Assembly: GCA_027574665.1 (NCBI GenBank)
Contig: CM050657.1
Coordinates: 23,724,700-23,788,699 of the forward strand
DNA: 64,000 bases
DNA from: Rhynochetos jubatus
Taxonomy: Eukaryota; Chordata; Aves; Eurypygiformes; Rhynochetidae
Direction: 5' to 3'
A program made the translations under genes and the position numbers. Each line of letters opens with the position of its first letter. Positions within the stretch are counted from its first letter, which is position 1. Below are positions 25,449 to 38,319 of the stretch, piece by piece. The notes beneath the pieces are model-generated. The model was given only the letters and a program-made list of their open reading frames with translations. It had not been told where the DNA came from and did no database searches.

Positions 25449-26375
25449 ATGACCAACAACAGCAGGGAATGCAATTTTACAGACATCGACAGATTAGCAA
25501 AGGCCCTGCAGTTGGGGATCTCCATCCCCACCTTCATTCTCGGGCTAGTTCTCAACGCCCTCGCACTCTCCGTGTTCTGCTGCTTTTGGAGGAGACAGAC
25601 AAAAACCTCAGTTTACATGATCAATCTCGCGCTTGCAGATGTCTTGCTGCTTCTCTCGCTCCCGCTCAAGCTGTACTACTCTATGATAAAAGCACCCGGA
25701 CTCCTGTGCTCATTCATAGAGTCTCTCTATTTCGTCAACACGTATGGCAGTATCTTCATCATTGTCTGCATTACTGTCGACAGGTATATCTGCATAAGGC
25801 ACCCATTCGAAGGTCGAGCTAACCAATCCCCCAAATGGGCTATCTTGACTTGCTGCTTCGTCTGGACAGTAGCTTGGCTTTGCAGCAGCCCAATGTATGT
25901 GTTTCACAAGAAAGATCATTTTACATGCTTTCACAACATGTCAAAAGAGGCATGGAGCATCCCTCTCATTGTTTCCGTGGAAATCTTTGGATTTCTGATC
26001 CCGCTCGCAGTGATGGTTTTCTGCTCTGCCCAAAACATCTGGATTCTTCTGAATCACAAAAGTGAAGCTAAAAAGAACGTAGAAGGCAGTGGCTCCTTAC
26101 GAGTCATTATCATCAACCTCGTGGTGTTTCTGGTATGCTTCACACCTGTCCACCTCGCGATCTGCCTACAGTGCCTGGTGAGACAGCACGTGATAGTCGA
26201 CTGCAGTCTGAAACAAACCATCAGCCTCTTCATTCAGGTGTCAATGTTATTAGCCAACCTGAACTGCTGCCTGGATGCCATCTTTTATTACTTTGCTGCA
26301 AAAGAATTTCGTGAGAAAACACACCTGAAAAAGGTTATTGAACTCTGTCCCGTCTTTAAACCCTGTGCCACATGA
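25449..26375 (+). CDS. GPR55: GPR55-like class A G protein-coupled receptor, single coding exon
   Basis: This 308-residue seven-transmembrane receptor would act at the plasma membrane. Human GPR55 is a lysophosphatidylinositol receptor coupled to G12/13; the ligand here is inferred only by family. Visible landmarks are N-glycosylation sequons at N3 and N9, the TM1 Asn at 36, the TM2 Asp at 64, C87 and C160 for the TM3-ECL2 disulfide, DRY at 111-113, the CFTP variant of the TM6 CWxP motif at 230-233, and DAIFY at 276-280 replacing NPxxY, as in GPR55 and GPR35. ECL2 'CFHNMS..W', 'EIFGFLIP' and the TM7 start 'NLNCCLD' match GPR55 better than GPR35 as I remember them. A pyrimidine-rich acceptor (ctctctgttgttttag, AG at 25440-25441) lies 7 bases before the ATG, so a 5' non-coding exon is expected. 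The stop is TGA and no frame is broken. The paralogue assignment, GPR55 versus a bird-specific duplicate, is less certain than the family. Confidence 0.9.
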   Translation: MTNNSRECNFTDIDRLAKALQLGISIPTFILGLVLNALALSVFCCFWRRQTKTSVYMINLALADVLLLLSLPLKLYYSMIKAPGLLCSFIESLYFVNTYGSIFIIVCITVDRYICIRHPFEGRANQSPKWAILTCCFVWTVAWLCSSPMYVFHKKDHFTCFHNMSKEAWSIPLIVSVEIFGFLIPLAVMVFCSAQNIWILLNHKSEAKKNVEGSGSLRVIIINLVVFLVCFTPVHLAICLQCLVRQHVIVDCSLKQTISLFIQVSMLLANLNCCLDAIFYYFAAKEFREKTHLKKVIELCPVFKPCAT

Positions 26376-27223
26376 TGGGACTGCCTGCAGCGGAAGACCA
26401 CCTCCTCCTCAGCTCCCACTTGCCTCACAGGACACCGACAGCATTATCCCTGACTCGGGAAGGAGGGTGCAGGAGGGAGAAGGACAATGCTTTTCCAGTG
26501 AATGTGAACCTGTTCCATACTTTTCTTCGCTTTGAAGATGAAAGGAGAAAAATGTTGGAAAAAAGAACCAGCATTAGCAAAGTGACACGAAACGAAGCAT
26601 TAACCTTGACAGTGTCTACAAAATGTGAAAGGCTTGCCACAGGAAAAAAACCCAGATCACTGTAATGACACGTAAAATCAGCCTTTATCATTGCTGCACC
26701 AGTTTTCCTTTTGCCAACATGATCAGAAAGTTGTTGCTAAGGGACAAACATAGAAATAACTATCCAAAACCTCCTTTCTAACTTAGAAGGTATCTGAGAG
26801 TTATAAGGCCTTATCCGGCCAGAAGACTGACTCTGCTCTTTCCTTCCATAGATCTTACAGAAGGTCACTGTCAGGGCTTATTTACTCTGAACAGCGTGGT
26901 CAGCCTGGGATAAAAGTGAATCCTCCCTCCTGTGAGTATCATACAGTGAGCAGAGCTGCTACCAGGACAGCAGCCCTGGCTCTTCCACGGAGGACAGGCT
27001 GCCCAGTATACAACCTCAACGGAGTATCTTGGGTACGAGCACTTCCTCGATCAACACACATTTCTGATTATCTTTGCTGAAGAATCAGCATGGTTTTCTC
27101 CTGCAATTTTAAAACTGGTTTTGCACATGAAAAACAAAGAACCCCTTCAAATATGGCATTTGGTGAATGACTGTATGTGCTTAACTGTATTTCCACATCA
27201 TTGTATTTCTATCAAAGATATAA

Positions 27224-27261
27224 CATGATACATGTATGAAATGTTCATTTCATGTATCATG
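27224..27261. repeat. imperfect inverted repeat in the GPR55-like 3' UTR region
   Basis: CATGATACA..TGAAAT pairs with ATTTCA..TGTATCATG around a 4-base loop, with a 4-base bulge (TGTA) on the left arm. It lies 0.85 kb after the receptor stop, upstream of both poly(A) candidates. Confidence 0.7.
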
Positions 27262-27761
27262 ACATGAAATTCTGCTGCCTATCTTCGCATTCTTTCTTGG
27301 AGGAAGGCAAGGAGGGAAGCAAACCCTGCATCACAGAAAAATAGAGAGCACCTGTCTGATATACTCCTCACTCCCAGCTGGAGACTGGACCAGCTCTATC
27401 CACCTCATTCCCTACAGAAGCCCTTCTACCCTGTACGGTACACTTCACCAAATATCTCAAGACGTGCCTCAACCCTTCTTGGTCGGCACTTCTGGGACAT
27501 CACCACCCTTATGACATTTGCACGTTTGGTTCTGAATCTAAATTAAAGGTTTCTTGTTGCAATGGAAGCCTACCATTTCTTGTACCATTATGTTAGCATC
27601 CTCCTAGCCAGAAAAACTTTCTCATTAAGAAATCAATTTCTGTGCCTTTTAAAAACAGCTGTAAAAATGGTCTAAGATTGCTCATAATCAAGGCTTCATT
27701 CTGAGGCAATATTCCCTTTATTCAAAATGTGAGAAAAGAAATTACCTTCTGTCTGGAGCAT

Positions 27762-27767
27762 AATAAA
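27762..27767 (+). terminator. possible poly(A) signal of the GPR55-like gene
   Basis: AATAAA about 1.4 kb after the receptor stop. A variant ATTAAA at 27542-27547 could serve instead. No transcript evidence is available to choose. Confidence 0.35.
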
Positions 27768-28539
27768 AAGAAAGGGGGACAGTTTTGAAAATACAATTGG
27801 CCATCAATTGATTTCCATAGAAATGATTGATTGTGCAAGTGGGCAGCTGCACATATCTAGTACTGGGTCTAATGTACGAGCGTTTTAAAACTTGCTAGTA
27901 CTAAAACTACGACCACAGCTAAGGCGCACACAAGGAGCTCAGAGGCAAAGAAAGGTTTTAATCATCATCTTCACTATTATCTTCCAAGGGGCAAGAGGAA
28001 GGACTTTCTACAACTGTAGGTTTTCAAAACTTTAGTTGCTACTGCCTTGATCATTCTGAAACTTGCAGCCTTTTCAATACGAGTTAATCTTTCTTTTTTG
28101 CACCTTTCACATTGCTTTTCATATGAAATAGATGTGTGAGAAAGAACAGGTTCTACTAAATAAACTGTATCTATGAAGCGTATAATTTGAAAATACATTT
28201 TATTTCCCCAATCTGACAGCAGTGTATGATTCTTATCTACTTATTTAATCATAAACTTTTACCATTTTCTCCTTAAAACAGCTCCAAGACTTAGTTGGAG
28301 AGTTTCCTTCCCAGGAACTACTTCAGGTTTGTAACCACGGCAATCAAGAACAACTGACTAAACAGTAATAGTACTGTAAAAACAGGAAAGATGATCACAC
28401 CCAGAAGTCTGGATAATTTAATATGTTTTCTGTGGAAACCCTTTCCATAAATCCTTGACAATTGCCTGCTAAATCCCCTACAATCTTTCTTCAAAGTGCT
28501 CTAAGCTCTTGTTTCCATAATGAGCCAACTATCTGAAAA

Positions 28540-28560
28540 TTTCTGGATACTATCCAGAAA
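28540..28560. repeat. perfect 21-base palindrome within a short degenerate repeat
   Basis: TTTCTGGATA, one C, TATCCAGAAA. It is followed by two diverged copies of the same unit (ctgtctagaaa, ctatctggaaa) to about 28581. Confidence 0.85.
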
Positions 28561-28639
28561 CTGTCTAGAAACTATCTGGAAAGTAGTGGTGGAACTGATG
28601 GAGCCAATTGCTGCCCAGTAGTTCCCAACCATATAACAA

Positions 28640-28840
28640 GGAGTATTGGCTCTTGGTTTATGTTCAATATTGGTAAAAACTTCTTTGCTAGGAGGGCAAT
28701 ACAACACTGGAAGGGGTTACCCAGAGAAGCTTCGTGATATCCTCCCACAGAGGTTTCCAAGACATAACCAAATTCATGGCTGCTCTGATCTAGAATTAGA
28801 AAAGGAAACTGGCTCCAGAGATCCCTTGGCACTGCCCCAT
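28640..28840 (+). mobile_element. degenerate CR1 3' fragment
   Basis: Reads as the CR1 ORF2 tail and 3' region: 'aacttctttgctaggagggc', 'cactggaaggggttacccag', then '...ccagagatcccttggcac' where CR1 has the 'gaggtcccttcc' block. It lies within or just after the GPR55-like 3' UTR region. Confidence 0.7.
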
Positions 28841-29294
28841 GATTTTCAGCAAATGCAAGTTTATTTTTTTTTTCTCCTCCAAGACAAACAGCCACCTCTT
28901 AGTGCTGCTCATGTCATAGCATTGGTTGTGGACAGCTCTATTGCAAGCACAAGCGCAAGACTGAGGAAATACACTGGCTGCCCCAAAATCGCTAGGCAGC
29001 AGCAACCGTGACCCACGCACAAGGCTATGGTATTTAAAGTCAGGACTAATGAAGCAGTACCTTTGTCTTCAACTCGCTCTTCACTAAGTACTTGGAAAAG
29101 ATCATTTTCTAATCTTCAAAGGAATAAGTGCACATACGCAGAAGGCAGAGAGGAAAAGTGTGTAGGGACTCTCATATGCATGGGTAGGGGAGAAGTTTGA
29201 TCTGCCAGGGCGAGGAAGACAGCATCTTCTCATGCCGATGCTCAGCCAGTGGTAGAGTCCCAGCATACTCAGGCAGGGAGAGACTTCCACTTAC

Positions 29295-29354
29295 AGGAAG
29301 AAATCAACGTAATGTTCTCAATGAAGGAAACAGAAGTCAGTTTATGAAAACCAC
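29295..29354 (-). CDS. candidate exon of unidentified minus-strand gene
   Basis: A 60-base exon with acceptor cttgctgtgattacag and donor TCCT then GTAAGT. It reads 'GFHKLTSVSFIENITLISS'. It lies just past the GPR55-like 3' UTR on the other strand, so if it belongs with 23329-23395 the receptor is nested in their intron. Confidence 0.48.
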
Positions 29355-32300
29355 CTGTAATCACAGCAAGTGGTGGGACCCACTATGTGTGACTGGTCTC
29401 ACAGACTCAGTCTGCTCACGTCACACATGGCAGCAAACTTGGAGCACAGAATCCGTAAGTTAAATTGTACTACTTTCTTCCCCTTTATTGCCAACAGTGC
29501 CACTTCTTTGTTGGCCAGAAGTCATTATACATGTAACTCCATTTGTGTAAATTCTGCCTGTTACATATGTAAATGCCAGCAGCCTGTCTAAGCATACTTG
29601 AAATTTCTGAAGAGAAGAGAAAGAAGGAAGGGAGCCCAGCTGTGTTGGTTTTACAGGTCTATTGTAGTAGTCAAATCTTTTAGTGATCTTTTGAGCACGA
29701 AGGTGTCGCTTTCAATTCACTGCTTTTCAAGACGAACTTAAATTTAAATAACACAAAGTCAGTCTGTGTCTTGCAGCTAAGATTACAGTGCTTTGTAAAT
29801 CAGAGTTTTACATACAGGCTCCTCTATGAAATTTACTGTAAACTCTGGAAAATCTCCAGATGGTTGTACGTTCATGCCAGGACAAAAGCAATGAAAAACC
29901 TCACGCAGCTTGAGAAGGTGCACAACACTTTTGCTAATGAATAAAACTGAAAAGCGTTTGACATTTTAAAAACAACAACAAAAGCCTTCCTGAGTCAACA
30001 CAGAAGTTCACAATTTCTGTTTTCAGGCTGCACAACAGAAGAGGTTTCTTCTCTCTCAATGTTATTTTTAACACGCAGAAGACAGGTAGGAGCCTGAATG
30101 TGAACTCCTCACATGCCCAGATCTCCTCCCAGGGACTCAGTTGTACTGTAAAGTCAAAGAAGAATTATCCTAGTGGGAAACAACAACAAAAAATCAAGTG
30201 CTAACCCAAACCACCCAAAATAATGCTTTTAAAAATCACATTTTCAGTTTTGCCGTTTTCTGTGAATTGAACAAAAACCAATGCAATTAACCACAGTCTT
30301 TAAAGAGCAGCTGTCTTTAACCTTAATTCTTCTGGACAAGGCTGCTTCAGGACACCCAGGTGAGAATATTCACAAACAGCAATTTTGTTTTTATGCAGTC
30401 AAGCTTCTCCAGCTGGGCCAAACCCCACAGGTTTTCACCACACGAGAGCTGGCTGCTCTTGAGGGCATTTTTATCTACGGCAGATTACGCCACCAACATC
30501 CTACAGTTAGCGTTGATTCAACAGCGAATGTGATCCCCAAGCTGTATTAAAAACCATCCCCCACACACACACCCCAAGCCTGACTACAAACAAAAAAACC
30601 CCAAAATGCAAAACCAGATGGGGTTTGTTCCTCACTCTTTTCCTACCCCTTTGCCTCATGGGTTAGACCACTTTTCACTTCCCAGGCCTGCCTGAACACT
30701 GAACTTCAGATCAACGCCACTCCACTAACTTCTAATGCTATATAAGTACTGGCAGAATAATGCTGGACTTTTAGAAAAGTAACATTGATCCAGAAGTCCC
30801 TTTGAAATTACAATAACATAGCTAACTGGTTTTTAAACCCCGCCAAAAAAAAAAAAAAAAAAAAAAGAAAAAAGTAAATTCAACTGGTTTAACAGCAAGT
30901 AGAGGAACTTCTTTTTATAGCCTTCATAAAACTGCTTGTATGACACTACATGATTTACAAGCTAGAAGGCACCTGAGGAAGGATCCAAGCCTACTGATAG
31001 TCCTCTGCCTTCTAGCAAGGGGCTGTGTCGAGCATGCATGCTGCAGAGGTGGTCCAACAACAGCATTTCATTATGATTAAATACGTTCGTTAAAAAACGT
31101 AAACCAGACAGTTTTTCTGCCTAAGAATGATCAGCCACCATTTCTTCTTTGTGAGTTTTACTCACCAAAAAAGCCTAATAAATGTCACTCTAGCAGTTCG
31201 TCATATCAATTAGTTCAGAAATCTGCAGTGAGAAAAGCAGCCACCTTGCTGTCTGAGGCAGCCTCCAGATCACAAAACGAAGCTGAAACGGGTTTGAAGA
31301 CTGCAGCTGATCTTCAGAAAGATATTGTCCTAAACCTCACATCTCTGCGTGCTGCTCTAAGCAATATTTCACTCAAAGGTTATTCTCCAACACAACGTAA
31401 CCTGTCCAAAATGCATGCAAATGAACAAAAGATAAACTGATGCTGCTCAAAAGGTACAGATTTCTGCCTTTCTGATCAAAATGGTTTTGCAGGTTCCGCC
31501 CCACACACAGAACATGTTCGGCTTTAGACTACTTCTTTCCCACAAGCCTTGGGCATGCTCTTCATCCTTCCACCCAAACACAAGGAGAGGAGTCGTGGAG
31601 AGGCCATGTGCTTTGAGGAGCTGGCGAGTCCAACAGGAGAAAACACCGAGTAGAGAGCCCACCAGCCCTGCGTACCCACCTCCCGAGGTGGCTCTGGCAG
31701 ATGCCCTGGCAGCCCACAGGGACCTGCTCAGCACCGGAGCGGCAAGTGACAATAGCTCAGACAACCCCGTTATGGAGCCAGGAGGATGACGGGACCTTGG
31801 ATGCCACACATCCGAGGGGACTTCGCTTTTCCCAAAGGGAACTGTCTTTAAAAGAGGGGCAGAAACATGCTTGCTCGGAGCAAATTGAAAAGAAACCTGC
31901 CCATCTTTGTTATTTACACGACAGTATCAATAGGAAAGCTGGCTTGGTTAGGTTTCAAAGTAGCATGCTGGCTAAGCACGTAGAGAAACACTAAGCTCCA
32001 CACACACTCTGCCCTGGCTGCTCTCCCAGCACAGCCAAAACACAGAGCATGGAAAGAGTAGCTCGATGGCTCAGCTACCAAAAGAGGTAGCAGCTTTTAC
32101 TCTTACTCTCCAGCTCACTGTTTCTGTACGGGGAAGGAAGGCCCAGAGGAAATGAGGATGCTGCAGCAGCATTTTTTTTTTTGCTCAAAAGAGGTTGAGC
32201 CATGCCTGCTGCCATGGGAATGACCTGCCTGGGCAGCCCAAGGTGGTTTCAGTCCGAAGACCCAAACCTGCTCCTAGACTAAAAACCACAGGAGGCACAG

Positions 32301-35300
32301 AAATCCCCTTCTACACCTCTTCCTGCCCAAGGCAAGGTTTCATGTATCTCCTCACGTGTCCCCAAGCTGCTGTGTGTGTGTGCCTGCCCAGCACGTTCCA
32401 AACTTGTGCCCTCCTCCATTCTCACATTGCAGCTTCCACCCGGTCCTCACATGGGAGACAGGCACTGCTCCTCAGGCGGGACACAGCAGGGCAGGACAGG
32501 GTGCTAGGCACACCTTGGGGTGCCCATCTTGCTACTCAGCAAAGGTAACCACTGTCATGGGGATGGATGCTGAGGCGGGTCTGCATAGGCTGGGGCTTCC
32601 TTCAGCTACAGTGACAGTTTCCGAAAACAGCTAAAACTATTTCTCCTGTGAAGGTGTATCGGAAAGAGAAGAAAACAACACCAAAAAACACCTATTTTTT
32701 AAAAAGTAGGAAGCATTAGACTACAGAGAATATAATTGAGGGATCCTGCATTGCTTCTAATCACGTAATTGAAATAGGTTTCTGTTGGCAGGATTGCTAT
32801 TTGCATCAGAATATAACTTCTAGGAACTGCTTGCCACAAAACATCAGTGTATGACGAGCTTTTGCAGTTCTGTCACCTCAGTATTAGCCGGAAAGCTGCA
32901 GAGAAATAAAACTCATCCCTTCAGCATGGACATGTCAAGTTGACACAATCCATCTTCAGTTTATCTTTCTAACATCAGGCCAATACACAGACTGAAGCAA
33001 GCCTTAGCACTGAAGCACACCTCGCCAGACTAAAAATAGTCATATTTATATAGAGCCTTTCATCTGAGGAAGTCAAAATGACAGAAGACGTGAGACATGA
33101 TCCTTCAGTGCACAGACTGCTCTCCCATCTAGCACCGGAAACGTGGGAAGCAAAAAGGGTGAACCAGCTGGGCAACAGCCAAGCAGCTGCTGTGGCTCAG
33201 GTCCTGCGAAGCAATTCTGCGTCTCTGCAGTGGCACAACTGATTGCCTTTGGCCCTGTTGGAAATTTTGCACTCATTTATTTCACTTTATAATATCTATA
33301 AAATAAAATAAATGTTGGAAGCACTCACTGCAGCATACTGTGTGACAGAGGGATCACCATCATGTAAATTAATAATAACCATGTATTATTAATTTACTTA
33401 TTTTTTAAATAACTGCTATTTCTACCTCTCCAACAGGTCATAGGAGTGGCAATGCTTTCCCCAGCATCCACTGCTCCAAGGTGAGGGCTCATCCTCCCAG
33501 GAGCAAACTCAGCCACTGCTGCACCGCACACACATGAGTCAAACAGTAAATCTGCTCTGGGACACCAGGATGTCACCTATATTGTGTGTTCTATACCACC
33601 TGATACACTTCACTGCAAAAAAAACCCTCACCCACCATCTGGCACCTCCTCCCCACCATACCCAGGGCACATTTGCAGACCTTGTGGCAAGTCTCAACGC
33701 TTGCCCGAGATGCAGGTGTCTCAAATCAACCACGTCCTGCCATCTCTCTCCTCCTCACCCCAGCTCGCCACTTCTGCAAGCTTTCCATTAGCCAGCCTTT
33801 CGAGCCCCAGCCCTGGACCCACGTGCAGTGGCCAGCTTCCCATGGGGCAAGGAGCATCCCACAGGCATGGGAGATCCTATCTCGGCTGATGGACAGCTCC
33901 TTCGCAACCTGCTCCACAGCCCCCAGCTCGTGCCCGTAAGTGCTGCCAAGGACAGGCTACTGCTTGTCAGCCACTATGTTTGGGGAGGCTGGAAAAATCT
34001 GTTGGTTTCTCCCACCACCACTTACTGAAGCACAACAGGTTCAAGGACAGGTGGATTTCCATGTTAAAAGAATAAGGGGAAAACTGCTTTTTTTGTTCAG
34101 TTTTAAGGCCCTAGTCTACTGCTTCCTTGTTCATATTTCCTGAGACCTGGCAAACTGCGCTTGTGAGAGATGCTGTTCCACAGTTCATCTTCATTCCAAC
34201 CAAGGCTGCGTTTACCTAGTTCAGGGCATGGGTAAAGTCCTGGTGCAGTTTGGGAAACTGCAAGCGGCAGTGCTGATGCCTGTGATCACCACAACAAGGT
34301 CTTTTAAAAAGTGCAGCTTTAAGTAAACACGAGACCTTCCAGTTAAAGCCAACAGAGAGAGGAGAGAAAGGCTGTGGGTTGTTAATTCATATGATATACA
34401 AATATATATATTTATCTATTATCTTTTGTTCAAAGTGCTGAAATGGAACCAAGGTTTCATTTTGGCCTCCCCCAGCAGTGCCTGGGCTCAGTGCCACCAG
34501 TATTCCCTAAGTGAGGCAATGCTCCCACGTCAAGTGAAGCACCCCACTGCAGTGTCAAATAAAGAAACTATTGAGGCTCCCTCCACTGTCACCGAAGAGC
34601 TTCTGGCATCTCCAGCGAGCAATTTAACCTTTTAACATCTGGATTGCCCTCAGCAAGAACCAGTCCATCCTCCCCAAGGACAGCAGGCTGCTAGGGCACT
34701 TGGGCTCTCATATCCCCTCTCTGTGTACTCCACATCTGTTAGATACTTGCACAACTCTATCCTGCAGATGAAACCATACAGCTCCTTATTTAGCATCTCT
34801 GTAGTCCCAATCAACTCATTACTAAAAAAGATGCAGCCAATAATTAATGCCAGAAGCTGGCTGAACTCTGGAAAGGAGACTACACATGACTGCCCTTGTA
34901 GGTTAACAAGAGTTCAAACAGTCATTAGTATCTGTATTAAACCTACTAATTGCGTGGTCTTACTGGAAAAATGAAGATTCTGGTGTTTTTCTGAAAGCTT
35001 TGCTCTGTTTATTTACTGGATAAACTATGATTCGTCTCAACTTTGCTCAAGTTTACTCTAGCTGGGGAATTTTCCTCAGTACTTCCTAGAATCACATCAA
35101 TGCACGTGGAATATGCCACTTCTTTCAGAAGATCTTAGTATCTCGGCTTTGAACCTTTTACAGAGCACTGCCTTTTCTCTGCTCCTAACCAAGTCTTTTC
35201 CAAAGGCAAGTAATTCCAACCCAGTGAAGGCAAGACTCACTCCCAGTTTCTAGAGCAGTTGAAAAACCATGTTGAAACAGTGTAAAGTCATCAAAATAAC

Positions 35301-35612
35301 TGCACCAAATTCTTGCAAATCTCTGTTCCTCTTTTTCTACTAAACTGTATCTTTCTAAGTGTGCCCAGAGCATTGCAGTTCCAGTAAAACCAGAGAACTC
35401 TGCGTAACTCCAGCTCTCTCCTCCTAACTTATGGAGACCATACTGCAAAGCAGGGCCCTGGGACACGATTGCCTTGAAACTATATGTGATCACGTCACTG
35501 GTTAAAATACTAAAATCCCAACTGCAGTAAGTGTGATTTTTAATTTTTTTTACATAACACCAACCACTAAGCTCAATAAAGACAGTAATATTCTTACAGA
35601 AAGCAGCATTAC
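29355..35612. other. long stretch without a supported gene
   Basis: Holds the poly(A) at 30845 and scattered short ORFs. Near 31161-31220 (minus) a strong acceptor and a strong GTGAGT donor flank a segment with stops in all three frames, so it could only be non-coding or decayed. The rest shows nothing I can name. Confidence 0.45.
30845..30866 (+). repeat. poly(A) tract
   Basis: Twenty-two consecutive A. Confidence 0.95.
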
Positions 35613-35681
35613 CTTCAAAACTTGTTTCTTTTCAGGCTTTTGTAGTAGAAACACAAAGACATCTTGAGAACTAAATCTTTT
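35613..35681 (-). CDS. exon of unidentified minus-strand gene
   Basis: A phase 0 to phase 0 exon of 23 codons: 'KRFSSQDVFVFLLQKPEKKQ' then VLK. The acceptor is ctgtctgctcttaag and the donor is AAG then GTAATG. An in-frame ATG lies 15 bases upstream of the acceptor with a stop two codons before it, so an initiator reading is possible but less likely. It follows 36458-36505 in phase. Confidence 0.6.
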
Positions 35682-36457
35682 CTTAAGAGCAGACAGCATG
35701 ATTTATTTTGAGTCACAAACTTCTCTAAATTAATCTAAACCACAGTTACCCAATTTACATAGCAAAACCTTCTGTTCTTTCTCCAGTTTTTGACATCCAG
35801 TGCTGGAAATTCAGCTTGGGGTATTTAGTTGGAACATTTCTTATTTATACATCCCTGTCAAACAACTTCTGTGCTGGCGAAATCTGGTAAAGGTCCGTTT
35901 CACTGCTGTTTTCTGGCAGCACACAAACATAAGGAGGGACCAAAGCTGACGCTACAGCCAAAGCCTCGCCAGCAAGGATGCTGACAGCATGTGAGAACAA
36001 GCACAAGCTCCCTTTCCACCCTCATGCAGGAAAGCAAACACCTCTCTCACAGCTCTATTCATTTAGAGCACAGCCTAATGCTTCAAGTGTCATCACTTGC
36101 AGATTTCAGTCTAGCTCAGTGGGAATTGCCCCTGTGTTTGTTCAATGCTGCAGACAGTAGAAAAAAATAAGGAAAAAAAAAAAAGTCCTACCATCAAATA
36201 AAATATTCTGGTATCTCCTAACTGCATCAAGTACAAGGTCTGTTCTGTACAAAAGGTGTTCAGGGTGATCTTTAGGACAGCGTTGGCTATCATCACCACC
36301 TCCAGCCTGACTCCAGCAAACCCACCAGTGAGAAATCTCCCCTGTGAAAACCTGACAAGATTCTACTAACATACGATTTTTTTAAACAGAGAAGATCATG
36401 CTCTGTCTCCCAGTGTCCAGTAGCTGGGAAGCAGCAAGGAGACATTTACTTCCTTAC

Positions 36458-36505
36458 CTTCAGTTTAGCTACATCTTGCCTCCAGCTTTCTGCCCCTGAG
36501 ACACC
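36458..36505 (-). CDS. exon of unidentified minus-strand gene
   Basis: Donor AAG then GTAAGG. Peptide 'GVSGAESWRQDVAKLK'. Two acceptors are usable: gctgcctggccaag (phase 0, used here) and ggtgtctcag ten bases later (two-base start). The choice depends on how 38320-38370 is read. It ends in phase 0, matching 35613-35681. Confidence 0.52.
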
Positions 36506-37062
36506 CTTGGCCAGGCAGCAGTAGTTTGGTTTTCCTCTCTCCCACTTTTAAGTTGCTGTCTCTTGACTTTCTGCTGCATCCTCCCCAGAATTTGACCCTT
36601 GTACAATCAAGAGGTGAGACCAGATAAATCTTTCATCTTGTTTGTACCCGGTCCACCCACGGATAGAAACCCTTTGCAATGCCAACATCAAATGTTTTTT
36701 AAAATAAATTAGAATTCAGTGTGGCTCATAACATCACCAATCTCTTAAAGCCAGAGTTAGCATCCGCACAGGGACTCAGCATCATTAATCTTCAGGTCCC
36801 TGTTTTTTCAGTCATCACTAAAAAAGGAACATTCAGCTGTTTCCTCAGATCATTTGACTGGAAGGTGGAGAATGCACCCAGGAGCGTCAGCACGATCTGT
36901 AACTGGCTAAAGATCAGAGATACATTAGCAGGAGGCACCTGAGCTTCGAAATATTTTCAGACTACTGCAATTTCTAAAGTATTTTTAAAATATTTGGGTT
37001 CTTTTTTTTCTTATTTTTAAAAGTGGGTGTGTACAGGGCTGGGCTTTTTGCTTTTTCTTATT

Positions 37063-37734
37063 TGTTGTGGTTTAACTCCAGCCAGCAACTAAGCACCGCA
37101 CAGCCACTTGCTCACCTCCCCCAGTGGGATGGGGAAGAGAATCAGTGGAAAAGCCAAGAAAGCTTGCAGACTGAGATAAGAACGTTTTAATAATTGAAAA
37201 TAAATGAAATAAAATTATGATACTAACATTACTACTAATAGCATGTAATGAAAATACTACTGTAAAATGAGAAGAAAGAAAAAAACCCAAACCAACAAAA
37301 AAAAACCACCCACAAAAAATCAGATACAACCGCTCACCATCCTGCTGACTGACACCCAGCCAGTCTTTGAGCAGCGAGAGCCAGTGTGAGCAAACCAGAG
37401 CCTGACAGACCTAAGTGCCCTGAAAGCCAGACCCCTGGCCCACTCCCCCCAGCTTATATACCAAGCATGGTGTTTTATGGCATGAAACGTCCCTTTGGTC
37501 AGTCTGGGCCAGCTGTCCTGGCTGCGTCTCCTCCCAGCTTCTTGTACAGAAAAAGCTGGGAACACAGGGGCAGGGTAAGAAACTGAAAAAGTCCTTGGCT
37601 TGATATAAACATTGCTTGGCAACAACTGAAACCCTTAGTATGTTGTCAATATGCTTCTCAGCACAAACCCGAAACATCGCCTCATACTAGATACTGTGAG
37701 AAAAATTAACCCTATCCCAACCAAAACCAGCACA
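37063..37734 (-). mobile_element. solo LTR of an avian endogenous retrovirus, minus orientation
   Basis: A 672-base LTR reading, on the minus strand, from TGTGCTGGTTTTGG (at 37734) to AAACCACAACA (at 37063). A TATATAA box lies at 37454-37460 in minus orientation. It is flanked by 5-base near-duplications (ttatt / ttact), suggesting an ERVL/ERV3-type integration. No gag, pol or env remnant adjoins it. Confidence 0.82.
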
Positions 37735-38319
37735 TTACTACAGAACACAGGAACCAAAGACTAGCCCAAAGATGTACAGACATCCCCTACCAAGATCAAA
37801 GGTGTCGCTCAGTTTTTTTACCCTAGTTGGAGGTGAAGTCACAGCCAAATTTTAGGCATCATCATTAAATGGGCAGGTTGTTTCCTTTCTGGCAGGCTCA
37901 GTGTGGCAGCACCTGGGAGCATCCAGTGGCCATAGCCTCCCCATAAGCAGCATATCCTGCTGTGCCTGTGCCAGGGAGCAGTGGGCAGCCATGGGGAACC
38001 AGGCTCAACCTGAGCCCCCATGCCCTGGCAGGTCTGCAGGGATAGAGCCAGGCTCGAGCTGTGCCAGCAAAGCAGGAGGCTGGGCACAAGCCTCCCCCCA
38101 AACTCTGCCCCATGTTGCTCCCCCACAGCAGCCTCATTTGGGGTTACAGCTCACCTAGACACACACCGCCAAGCCCCATTCGAAGAGGTTTGGAGAAGAG
38201 GTTGCAGAACCCCTTGATGCACTCAGGGCCGTGACCGTGACACTCACAGCTGAGCTGTGGTCCCTTTAAACATGCTTGCTAATGCATCACATACAGATAA
38301 TGTCAGGTCTGTGACTCAC

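Noticed and set aside
31228-31440. 70-codon + strand ORF with coding-like composition
   Set aside because: No splice sites or homologue recognised, and it overlaps the exon-like signal on the other strand.
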